A stretch of DNA of 6,475 bases, taken from assembly GCA_041485845.1 (NCBI GenBank), contig JBGPKH010000529.1, positions 1-6,475 on the forward strand. The letters run 5' to 3'. The translations under genes and the position numbers were made by a program. Shown piece by piece: positions 1 to 5,384 of the stretch. The DNA comes from OMOG01 sp041485845 (GTDB lineage: Bacteria; Acidobacteriota; Terriglobia; Bryobacterales; Bryobacteraceae). The stretch's first letter is position 1, and the number at the start of each line of letters is the position of its first letter. The notes under the pieces are model-generated. The model was not told where the DNA came from, searched no databases, and worked only from the letters and a program-made list of their open reading frames with translations.

Positions 1-557
1 TAGACCAGCAGCGCCACGGCCTCGCGGGATTTGCCCAGGCGTTCGGCCATCTCCGCGGTGGACAGTCCTTCGATCTTGGCCATCAGGATAGCCTGCCGGT
101 AGTCTTCGGGCAGAAGCGACAAACGGGAAAGCAGACGTTCCACGGCCTCCTGCTGGGCAAAGAGCCGGCTGGGCGTTTTCGTGTCGGCCGGCTCCGGTCC
201 GGCGGGGTTGCTGGCCGACCGGAACGGCACCTCCTCGCCGGCGCGCCGTTCGCGACTCTGGTAGCGGACGCGATCCACGATGACGTGGTCCGCGATGGCC
301 GAGAGCCACTTGAAGAAGCTGCCGTCAGACTGGTACTGGAAGCCGCCGAGATCGCGGAAAGCGCGGAGGTACGTCTCCTGGACCACGTCCTCCACCTCGG
401 AGAATTCCCGGGCGCGCGGGCTGAGCTTGAAGTGCACGAGGACGGCCAAACGGCGGCGGTACTTCTCGAAGGCCCGCGAGAGCGCTTCTTCATCGCCGGC
501 CCTGGCCTTCTCGAGAAGCGTAAACGTGGACGTGGGAGTTTCCAGTGGCACAGGCAT
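1..557 (-). CDS. ECF-type RNA polymerase sigma factor, C-terminus cut by window edge
   Basis: The visible 185 codons read as a sigma-70 family (ECF-like) sigma factor, which would direct RNA polymerase core to a particular promoter set. Seen: region 2 at about residues 25-100, with KYRRRLAVLV, the EVEDVVQETYLRAFR segment (54-68) and FFKWLSAIADHVIVDRVR (81-98); a variable Pro/Ala linker at 106-135; region 4 helix-turn-helix from about 140, with LSLLPEDYRQAILMAKIEGL and STAEMAERLGKSREAVALLV. Only a short C-terminal piece should be missing. The start must lie at ATG 557 or GTG 551: the in-frame TAA of the upstream PilZ gene is at 587-585, and no other usual start codon precedes region 2. Both candidates lie inside an inverted repeat, and CAGGA sits 6 nt before the GTG. 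The gene is 27 nt downstream of the PilZ gene on the same strand, so co-transcription is likely. No anti-sigma gene is visible. The sigma identity is secure; the regulon is unknown. Confidence 0.93.
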   Translation of the reverse strand, partial: MPVPLETPTSTFTLLEKARAGDEEALSRAFEKYRRRLAVLVHFKLSPRAREFSEVEDVVQETYLRAFRDLGGFQYQSDGSFFKWLSAIADHVIVDRVRYQSRERRAGEEVPFRSASNPAGPEPADTKTPSRLFAQQEAVERLLSRLSLLPEDYRQAILMAKIEGLSTAEMAERLGKSREAVALLV

Positions 558-568
558 TCCTGCCTGTG
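549..568. repeat. Dispersed stem-loop repeat, copy 1
   Basis: A perfect inverted repeat: CACAGGCA (549-556), TTCC loop, TGCCTGTG (561-568). The surrounding AGTGG-ACAGGC-T-GCCTGT pattern matches copy 2 at 2004-2023, so the two look like members of one REP-like family. It lies between the PilZ and sigma genes and contains both candidate sigma start codons. In mRNA it would place the ribosome-binding region in a hairpin. Confidence 0.7.
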
Positions 569-584
569 TGAGTGTAACATGCGC

Positions 585-902
585 TTATGGGCGTACTTCA
601 GGCGCGCGAAATTCGTACTTGGCGATGGCCACCACGGTGCCGGCGGCGTCGCTGCGCAGAATCAACCCGTGAACGCAGAGGTGCAGAGGCTCGCCGTCCT
701 TAGAAGACGGCCAGGCGAGTTCGATTTCAATCAGTTCTCTCTTCGGGAACACCGAATTGCAGCGGAATAACAATCCGCTGGAACTGATGTTGGCTAACTC
801 GCCCCTCCCGGTTTGGCCGGACAGCAGTTTGTATCGTAGGTCCATCGCGACCGAGAAACGGCGGTGCTTGCGCCGCTCGGGTTGTGCGGGTTCGGTTTCC
901 GT
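585..902 (-). CDS. PilZ-domain protein (probable c-di-GMP binding), atypical start
   Basis: A small single-domain PilZ protein of about 105 residues. PilZ domains bind cyclic di-GMP and alter the activity of a partner. Seen: an N-terminal arginine cluster ERRKHRRFSVAMDLRYKLL that supplies the RxxxR motif, then NISSSG matching the [D/N]xSxxG motif, then the beta-barrel pattern LFRCNSVFP...IEIELAWP...LHLCVHGLILR...AIAKYEFR. The only ATG in frame is at 845, after the arginine motif, and it has no Shine-Dalgarno. The reading frame is open back to a TAA at 935-933, and a strong GGAAGGAGG at 920-912 precedes ACG (902) and ATA (908). No ATG, GTG or TTG occurs in any frame between. I give the ACG position because its 9-nt spacing is best; the real start is unresolved. 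The sigma factor follows 27 nt downstream. There is no transmembrane segment or second domain. Confidence 0.85.
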   Translation of the reverse strand, partial: TETEPAQPERRKHRRFSVAMDLRYKLLSGQTGRGELANISSSGLLFRCNSVFPKRELIEIELAWPSSKDGEPLHLCVHGLILRSDAAGTVVAIAKYEFRAPEVRP

Positions 903-911
903 GGCTATACG

Positions 912-920
912 CCTCCTTCC
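912..920 (-). promoter_or_regulatory. Strong Shine-Dalgarno of the PilZ gene
   Basis: On the minus strand the sequence GGAAGGAGG contains AAGGAGG, a full match to the anti-Shine-Dalgarno. It sits 9 nt before an ACG codon and 3 nt before an ATA codon, both in the PilZ frame, and 66 nt before the first ATG (845). It is the main evidence that translation starts upstream of that ATG. Confidence 0.75.
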
Positions 921-931
921 GCGGAAACCTA

Positions 932-960
932 CTTATACGCTGCCGGTTATGTCAGATCAA
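932..960 (-). promoter_or_regulatory. Sigma-70-like promoter for the PilZ-sigma unit
   Basis: Minus-strand TTGATC (960-955, 4 of 6 to TTGACA) and TATAAG (937-932, 5 of 6 to TATAAT) are separated by exactly 17 nt. Transcription would begin near 925, just ahead of the Shine-Dalgarno at 920-912, giving a very short leader. It separates the PilZ-sigma pair from tadA upstream. Confidence 0.65.
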
Positions 961-998
961 TAGAGCAAGAGGCATTAAGAGCTAGTACTATTGCTTTA

Positions 999-1448
999 CT
1001 ACCTCAGGGCTTCAAAGAACTCCCGAAGCAGTTCCACGCACTCTGCGGCCAGGACGCCTTCGACGATCTCCACGCGATGATTGAGGACTTCCGAATCGGC
1101 CAGCCGGAACTTGCTGCGCACGCCGCCGAAGCGCAGGTCGCGCGCGCCGAACACCAGGCGGCGAACGCGCGCCGCCACCAGGGCTCCCGCGCACATGATG
1201 CACGGTTCCAGCGTGCAGTACAGGGTGGCGCCTTCCAACCGGTAGTTGGCGGCACTCTGCGCCGCTTCGCGGAGAGCGAGGATCTCCGCGTGAGCGGTGG
1301 GGTCGCTGCGCAAGATGGGGGAGTTCCAACCGCACCCGCGGATTTCACCGCCGATCTGGACCACCGCGCCCACAGGCACTTCCCCGCACGATTGTGCCTG
1401 GCGCGCCAGCCGTAAGGCCTCCTGCATGAACTCTTCGTCTGAGGTCAC
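999..1448 (-). CDS. tadA: tRNA-specific adenosine deaminase TadA
   Basis: TadA converts A34 to inosine in the anticodon of tRNA-Arg(ACG), so that one tRNA reads CGU, CGC and CGA. The 149-residue length is normal for the family. Seen: the cytidine/deoxycytidylate deaminase zinc site, with HAE in DPTAHAEILAL (H53 the zinc ligand, E55 the proton shuttle) and PCIMC (C83 and C86 the other ligands). EVPVGAV (23-29) and LNHRVEIVEGVLAAECVELL near the C-terminus are family-typical. GTG 1448 is chosen because TSDEEFMQEALRLA aligns with the usual TadA N-terminus; ATG 1427 would drop part of helix 1. The open frame continues upstream to 1925, but that part is antisense to the DUF4337 gene and is spurious. 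A -10-like TATTAT sits 6 nt before the GTG, so the mRNA may be leaderless. Confidence 0.95.
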   Translation of the reverse strand: MTSDEEFMQEALRLARQAQSCGEVPVGAVVQIGGEIRGCGWNSPILRSDPTAHAEILALREAAQSAANYRLEGATLYCTLEPCIMCAGALVAARVRRLVFGARDLRFGGVRSKFRLADSEVLNHRVEIVEGVLAAECVELLREFFEALR

Positions 1449-1453
1449 TAGCC

Positions 1454-1460
1454 TATAATA
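1454..1460. promoter_or_regulatory. Overlapping opposed -10-like boxes between tadA and DUF4337 gene
   Basis: The plus strand reads TATAAT at 1454-1459 (perfect consensus). The minus strand reads TATTAT at 1460-1455. The two starts are GTG 1448 (minus) and ATG 1476 (plus), so one AT-rich heptamer could serve as the -10 for both genes. No convincing -35 is visible on either strand at the right distance, so this is a candidate only. Confidence 0.45.
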
Positions 1461-1475
1461 CGGTAGGTACCCGCC

Positions 1476-2000
1476 ATGCCCGAACTGGAGATCCACCACG
1501 AATCGGAACACGCCATAGACCCCATGGGACAGAAGGTGGGAGTTCTCGCGGCCGTTCTGGCGGTGGCGCTGGCAGTCGTGACCATCGCTTCCCACCGCAC
1601 CCACACCAGTGCCATCATTCACAAGTCCAACGCCAACGACGCGTGGTCGCACTATCAATCGACGCGAGTGAAATACCACAACCTGGAACTGGGTGAGAAC
1701 CTTCTGGCGTTGCTCGACATCCAGAGCGCAGCGGCGGTCAAGATGCGTGCCGATTACGCGGGAGAGAAGCAGAAGTACGACCAGCAGGGCAAACAGACTG
1801 AGGAGGAGGCGCGCAAGGCGGGAGAGGCGGCCGAAGCCGACGAGCACCGCGCCCTGCGCTACGATCTGGGCGAAGGGCTGCTCGAAATCGGGCTGGTGCT
1901 GAGTTCGCTGTATTTCATCTCGCACAAGAAGATGTTCCCGGTGATGGGAGTGATCGCGGGTGTGGTGGGCGGCGGAATAGCGCTGTCGGGGCTGCTGTAG
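1476..2000 (+). CDS. DUF4337 family membrane protein
   Basis: A 174-residue protein with the layout of the DUF4337 family, whose function is unknown. Seen: a short acidic/His-rich N-terminus (ELEIHHESEHAIDP), one hydrophobic helix at about 21-39 (VGVLAAVLAVALAVVTIAS), a soluble segment NANDAWSHYQSTRVKYH typical of the family, a charged helical stretch rich in Glu, Lys, Ala and Gln at about 90-125 that may form a coiled coil, and two hydrophobic segments at about 134-151 and 155-174, the last ending at the C-terminus. GGTAGG at 1462-1467 is a modest Shine-Dalgarno 8 nt before the ATG. The gene diverges from tadA and converges on purH. The first dispersed repeat of the gap begins 3 bp after its stop. 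Confidence 0.88.
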   Translation: MPELEIHHESEHAIDPMGQKVGVLAAVLAVALAVVTIASHRTHTSAIIHKSNANDAWSHYQSTRVKYHNLELGENLLALLDIQSAAAVKMRADYAGEKQKYDQQGKQTEEEARKAGEAAEADEHRALRYDLGEGLLEIGLVLSSLYFISHKKMFPVMGVIAGVVGGGIALSGLL

Positions 2001-2003
2001 TGG

Positions 2004-2023
2004 GACAGGCCTCCTGGCCTGTC
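2004..2023. repeat. Dispersed stem-loop repeat, copy 2
   Basis: A perfect inverted repeat: GACAGGCC (2004-2011), TCCT loop, GGCCTGTC (2016-2023). It begins 3 bp after the DUF4337 stop codon, in the convergent gap with purH. It may act as a bidirectional transcription barrier, but there is no T-run, so it is not called an intrinsic terminator. It resembles copy 1, and its 16-nt right portion recurs exactly in copy 3. Confidence 0.75.
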
Positions 2024-2075
2024 TACTGGAGTTTGGCCATTTCGCTCACGCGAGGCGGACCTGCCCATTCGCTGC

Positions 2076-2099
2076 GAGGCCATGGCCTCCTGGCCTGTC
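2076..2099. repeat. Dispersed stem-loop repeat, copy 3 (rearranged)
   Basis: GGCCTCCTGGCCTGTC at 2084-2099 is identical to 2008-2023 in copy 2. The left arm is replaced by GAGGCCATGGCCTC (2076-2089), itself a perfect 14-bp palindrome. It lies just beyond the purH stop codon. Between copies 2 and 3 there is an imperfect direct repeat: CCATTTCGCTCACGCGAGGC (2037-2056) against CCATTCGCTGCGAGGC (2065-2080). This suggests local duplication and decay. Confidence 0.6.
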
Positions 2100-2103
2100 C
2101 TTC

Positions 2104-3633
2104 CTAGTGGCGGAAGTGACGCACGCCGGTGAAGACCATGGCTGCGGTCAGCCGGTCCGCCACGGCGATGACTTCCTCGTCGCGCACCGAGCCGCCGGGC
2201 TGGATGAATGCGGTCGCCCCGTGCTTCACCGCTTCCTCGACCCCATCGGCGAAGGGAAAGAACGCATCGGAGGCAACCACCGTTCCGGCCAGCGGCAACA
2301 CCGCCTTCATGGCGCCGATCTTGACCGAATCGACACGGCTCATCTGACCCGCGCCGACGCCCACCACCTGCCCCGGCCGCGCATACACGATGGCGTTCGA
2401 CTTCACGTGCTTGGCCACTTTCCACGCAAATTCGAGCGCCTTCCATTCCTGGGGCGAAGGCGCGCGCCGCGTTTTCACCGTCAAGGCCGCGCGGTGTATC
2501 CTGGCGTCGTCGGCGGTCTGCGCCAGAAATCCGCCGGAGATGGACTTCACCACCAGGCGATCGGCTGCGGCGGCGACCTGCATCACCCGCAGATTCTTTT
2601 TGGCGCTCAATACGGAAAGGGCCTGCGGCGAATAGCCCGGAGCGGCGATCGCCTCGATGAAGGTCCGGGCGATCTCGCGGGCGGTCTCTTCGTCCACCTC
2701 GTGATTCAGCCCGATGACGCCGCCGAATGCGGATACCGGATCGCATTCCAGCGCCTTGCGATACGCCTCGGCGAGAGTTTCCTGCTCGGCGCACCCGCAG
2801 GGATTGGTGTGCTTGATGATGGCCGCGGCGGGCGACGAAAACTCGCTCACCAGTTGCCAGGCGGCATCCAGATCCACCAGGTTGTTGTAGGAGAGTTCCT
2901 TGCCGTGCAACTGCCCGGCGCCCGCGACTCCCTGCCCGCGCTTGCCGTAGAGCGCCGCGCGCTGGTGCGGATTCTCGCCGTAGCGGAGGTCCATCAGCTT
3001 GGGAGCACGGAGGCTGAGATCCCGCGGCAGGGCGTCGGCGGCATCCACCTGCGCCAGGCGCTCGCTGATCGCGGCGTCGTAATCGGCGGTGGTGCGGAAC
3101 GCCTTCTTGGCCAGCCGCCACCGGGTCTCGGCCGAGAGCCCGCCGCTGCTCGCGCGCATCTCCTCCGCGATGGCCTCGTAATCCTCGGGTGAAACCACCA
3201 CCGCGACATCCTGGTAGTTCTTGGCCGCGGCGCGGATCATGGACGGCCCGCCGATATCGATGTTCTCGATGAGCTCTTCGAGCGGCGCATCGCTGTGGGA
3301 GGCGACCTCTTCGAATCGGTAGAGGTTCACCACGACCATATCGATGGGCGCGATTCCGTGTTCCGCCAGCGCCTGCATGTGCCCGGCGCGCCCGCGCATG
3401 GCGAGGATCCCGCCGGCGATCTTGGGATGCAGGGTCTTCACGCGTCCGTCCAGCATTTCCGGGAAGCCGGTGACCTCCGAGACGTCCTGCACGGGGATTC
3501 CCGCTTCGCGAATCATACGGGCGGTGCCGCCGGTGGAGACCAGCTCCGCTCCCAGTCCGGTGAGCTTGCGGACCAAGTCGACGAGGCCGGTCTTGTCGGT
3601 GACGCTGAGGAGGACACGATGAATGATGGGCAT
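2104..3633 (-). CDS. purH: Bifunctional AICAR formyltransferase / IMP cyclohydrolase PurH
   Basis: PurH performs the last two steps of de novo purine synthesis in the cytosol: formyl transfer from 10-formyl-THF to AICAR, then ring closure to IMP. The 509-residue length is normal. Seen: an N-terminal MGS-like cyclohydrolase domain (about 1-190) with STGGT (33-37), RVKTLHPKIAGG (64-75) and IENIDIGGPSMIRAAAKN (122-139); a C-terminal transformylase domain with LRYGENPHQ (216-224), LSYNNLVDLDAAW, catalytic Lys-His in KHTNPCG (274-280), DPVSAFGGVIGLN, VKSNAIVYA, GVGAGQMSRVDSVKIG, ASDAFFPFADGVEEA, QPGGSVRDEEVI and a terminal MVFTGVRHFRH. Ala73 stands where the family usually has His (KIHGG), and Arg106 where Pro is usual (NLYPF). 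The start is ATG 3633; only a weak GGG precedes it. The gene lies 58 nt behind the broken MFS gene on the same strand, with a hairpin between them. Confidence 0.98.
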   Translation of the reverse strand: MPIIHRVLLSVTDKTGLVDLVRKLTGLGAELVSTGGTARMIREAGIPVQDVSEVTGFPEMLDGRVKTLHPKIAGGILAMRGRAGHMQALAEHGIAPIDMVVVNLYRFEEVASHSDAPLEELIENIDIGGPSMIRAAAKNYQDVAVVVSPEDYEAIAEEMRASSGGLSAETRWRLAKKAFRTTADYDAAISERLAQVDAADALPRDLSLRAPKLMDLRYGENPHQRAALYGKRGQGVAGAGQLHGKELSYNNLVDLDAAWQLVSEFSSPAAAIIKHTNPCGCAEQETLAEAYRKALECDPVSAFGGVIGLNHEVDEETAREIARTFIEAIAAPGYSPQALSVLSAKKNLRVMQVAAAADRLVVKSISGGFLAQTADDARIHRAALTVKTRRAPSPQEWKALEFAWKVAKHVKSNAIVYARPGQVVGVGAGQMSRVDSVKIGAMKAVLPLAGTVVASDAFFPFADGVEEAVKHGATAFIQPGGSVRDEEVIAVADRLTAAMVFTGVRHFRH

Positions 3634-3647
3634 CTACCCGCACGATA

Positions 3648-3671
3648 GCATGCGAGGAAGCTCTCGCATGC
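3648..3671. repeat. Hairpin between MFS gene and purH
   Basis: GCATGCGAG (3648-3656) and CTCGCATGC (3663-3671) form a perfect 9-bp stem with a 6-nt loop, in the 58-nt gap between the MFS stop and the purH start. On the minus-strand transcript it would sit 14 nt before the purH ATG. There is no T-run, so it is not a classical terminator; it could partly end MFS transcription or shape the purH leader. Confidence 0.6.
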
Positions 3672-3691
3672 CGTATCGGCGAGAAGAACAG

Positions 3692-4877
3692 TCACAAGGT
3701 GGAGAGGAGGAACCCGGTGGCGCCGGCGAACATGGTGGCGCGGATGCCGATCACCTGGGCGATGGCGCCCCCGGCGAGCGCGCCCAGCGGCAGAATGCCG
3801 CGGAACAGCAGATCCATGGAGGCATTCACGCGGCCGAGGATATGATTCGGCGCGACCGCCTGGCGAAGACTCGTTTCGCTGATGCTGTATATCGGCCAGG
3901 CAGCGTCGAACAGTTGGCCGGCGGCCAGGAATGCGGCGCAGACCGCAACCGGTCCGTGTGCCAGCACCGGCACGAGGCCGGTGAAACCGGTCAGCACAGC
4001 GGCCCCGATGAAGGTCGGGCCAAAGCCGAAGCGGCGCGCCAGGCGGTCTGCTGCAATCGCACCGAACAGACTGGAAACACCGCCTACCGAGATGACGGCC
4101 CCCAGAAGCGCGGCGTTCAAGCCGAGCTCGCGGGTGGCGAAGGCCATGTACATGCTGCTGATGAAACCCATGAAGAAGGAGCCGGTGGCGGTCCGCTTGG
4201 CTACCGCCCGCAGGGCAGGCTCGTGCCACGCGGCGCGCAATCCTTCCGCGATTTTCGCGCGCGAGGTCGGGCCGCGGCCGGCGTTCGGGCAGAGGCTCCG
4301 GCTTGCGGATCAGCGCGATGGAAACTGCCGAGCAGAGAAACGACACCGCATCGAAGAGGATGGCGAACGGCGCAGTAATCGTCTGCACCAGGACGCCGGT
4401 GAGACCGGGGCCGGCCACCTCCGCCACTGACTCGGTCAAGACCAGCCTGCTGTTTCCTTCGAGGAGATTCTCGCGGTCCACCAGCGACGGCAGATAAGCG
4501 TGGTAGCTCACATCGAAGAACACCGTCATGATGCTGCCGGCCGCGGCGACCAGATACAGATGGCCCATGGTCAGCGGGTGAAATGCAGCCGCCAACGGAC
4601 TCGTTCCCAGCACCAGGGCGCGCCCGAGGTCGGTGACGAACAGGATGGGGCGGCGGCGCAGGCGGTCCGCCCAAGCGCCGGCGAAGAGGCCAAAGACGAG
4701 GACGGCGGCGGCGCCGGCGCCGCTGAGCAGCCCCATCTGGAACGGCGATGCTTCGAGAACGAAGATGGCGGTGAGCGGCAGACCTTCGCGGCTGATCCGG
4801 GACCCCATCTGGGAGACCGCCTGCCCTATCCAGAGTTTCAGGAAGTCCGGGTCTCGCCAAACTCCGTTCCGAGGCAT
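3692..4877 (-). pseudogene. MFS transporter (exporter type), interrupted by a +1 frameshift
   Basis: A major facilitator superfamily protein of about 394 residues once one base is removed; usual length is 400-420. The N-terminal half begins MPRNGVWRDPDFLKLWIGQA (ATG 4877), carries the loop 2-3 motif GLFAGAWADRLRRR (63-76) and continues in phase to RPRPDLAR. The C-terminal half is in another phase and resumes as IAEGLRAAWHEPALRAV, with hydrophobic helices through GATGFLLSTL to the stop at 3692. Dropping one A from the AAAA run (TTTT at 4252-4255 on the plus strand) gives DLAREIAEGLRAAW, the usual domain linker. Without that change the first frame runs to 3513, into purH, as nonsense. The sequence resembles drug or siderophore exporters of the EntS-like group, but the substrate cannot be told. 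It could be a true pseudogene, a homopolymer sequencing error, or, less likely, programmed shifting. Confidence 0.85.
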
Positions 4878-5065
4878 CTCATCTGAATGGCACGGTGGAG
4901 TGGCTGCGATGGGAGGGCACCGTGAAGAGGGCGGGGCCAGGGGGCCCCGCGCGGACCCGGGCCATGGGCTTAAATTAGGGCGTCGCCGAGTTCTTCTACC
5001 CCTCGGGCTACCCCTCCGAGAATGCCTTTTAGAGCCCGCTAGAGTGACTGCTGGCGGTAAGGGGC
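4878..5065. other. Non-coding leader region upstream of MFS gene
   Basis: No supported gene. It should contain the promoter of the minus-strand MFS-purH pair, but I find no clear -35/-10 pair. The only clear structure is the GC hairpin at 4931-4950. A 16-codon plus-strand stretch (4978-5031, after a TAG) has coding-like codons ending in ENAF-stop, but it is too short to call. Confidence 0.5.
4931..4950. repeat. GC-rich perfect hairpin
   Basis: GCGGGGCC (4931-4938), AGGG loop, GGCCCCGC (4943-4950): an 8-bp all-GC stem, 54-73 nt upstream of the MFS start. No T-run is adjacent. If within the MFS leader, it would be a very stable 5' structure. Confidence 0.6.
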
Positions 5066-5252
5066 CGTTGAACTAAACCCGCTTGCGCGGGTAGATCGGG
5101 ATCGTGGTACGATTTGGCAGGACACTTGCGATGTCGGCCGGCTCTCCAATGCCCACTCATGGAAATTCCGACAGAGATCGCAAAGCGGAAAACCGATTCA
5201 ATTCCCATAAAGCAATTGTCCTGCCAAATCGCCAATAGGGTTCAGTTCAACG
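5066..5252. repeat. Nested inverted-repeat element (187 bp), function unknown
   Basis: Outer arms CGTTGAACTAAACCC (5066-5080) and GGGTTCAGTTCAACG (5238-5252) pair at 14 of 15 positions. Inner arms CGATTTGGCAGGACA (5110-5124) and TGTCCTGCCAAATCG (5217-5231) pair at 15 of 15. Inside these, TTGCGATGTCGG (5126-5137) pairs with CCGAC (5168-5172) plus ATCGCAA (5177-5183), with a 4-nt bulge. The tip TCCAATG/CATGGA closes a small loop. Two side hairpins, CCCGC/GCGGG (5078-5091) and CGG/CCG (5186-5195), also occur. No open frame of note lies inside, and no obvious target-site duplication flanks either arm pair. It could be a structured RNA, a MITE-like element, or part of an element end or recombination site. 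Confidence 0.6.
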
Positions 5253-5253
5253 A

Positions 5254-5330
5254 ATTCTATCGGCAGTGCCCGCCCCGCGGAATTCTGACCCATCTCCCCA
5301 CAAACCCGCGGCGGGCACCACCGATAGAAT
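5254..5330. repeat. Long imperfect hairpin next to the nested element
   Basis: ATTCTATCGGCAGTGCCCGCC (arms split here as 5254-5263 plus 5264-5274) pairs with 5310-5330 at 19 of 21 positions, with a 35-nt loop. The loop edges carry two further CCGCGG blocks (5275-5280 and 5306-5311) that could extend the stem with a small offset. It begins 1 bp after the nested element and ends 54 bp before the tRNA remnant. Confidence 0.6.
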
Positions 5331-5384
5331 GCTCTTCGTTCTCGCCAGCTTGTTCGGATATCAAATGCGAACCTTCATCGAGGA

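Noticed and set aside
83..580. 165-residue minus-strand frame and plus-strand frames over the sigma gene
   Set aside because: They are Ser/Arg-rich shadows; the adjacent frame contains sigma regions 2 and 4.
1449..1925. Upstream extension of the tadA frame to a 308-residue open frame
   Set aside because: The added part is antisense to the DUF4337 gene, is not family-like, and TadA length and alignment support GTG 1448.
2004..2023. Intrinsic terminator for DUF4337 or purH
   Set aside because: The stem is good but no T-run follows on either strand, so it is listed as a repeat only.
1859..3643. 594-residue minus-strand open frame and 361-residue plus-strand open frame across purH
   Set aside because: Both are shadow frames of purH: very Arg/Gly/His-rich with no domain sequence, while the PurH frame carries every expected motif.
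3623..4430. Plus-strand open frames across the MFS gene
   Set aside because: They are antisense to hydrophobic MFS segments and have low-complexity charged composition without domain features.
4978..5031. Short plus-strand coding remnant ending in ENAF-stop
   Set aside because: Codons look coding-like, but it is only 16 codons after an in-frame stop and matches no family I recognise.
5110..5231. MITE with 15-bp terminal repeats
   Set aside because: Arms are perfect but no target-site duplication is seen at either boundary and no second copy is in the window; kept only as one possible reading of the nested repeats.
5066..5340. Integron attC site or cassette (GTTGAAC at 5067-5073 and GTTCAAC at 5245-5251 fit GTTRRRY and RYYYAAC)
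   Set aside because: The two cores are in the wrong order for one attC, the hairpin at 5254-5330 does not end in a GTTRRRY core, and there is no cassette gene or integron integrase.
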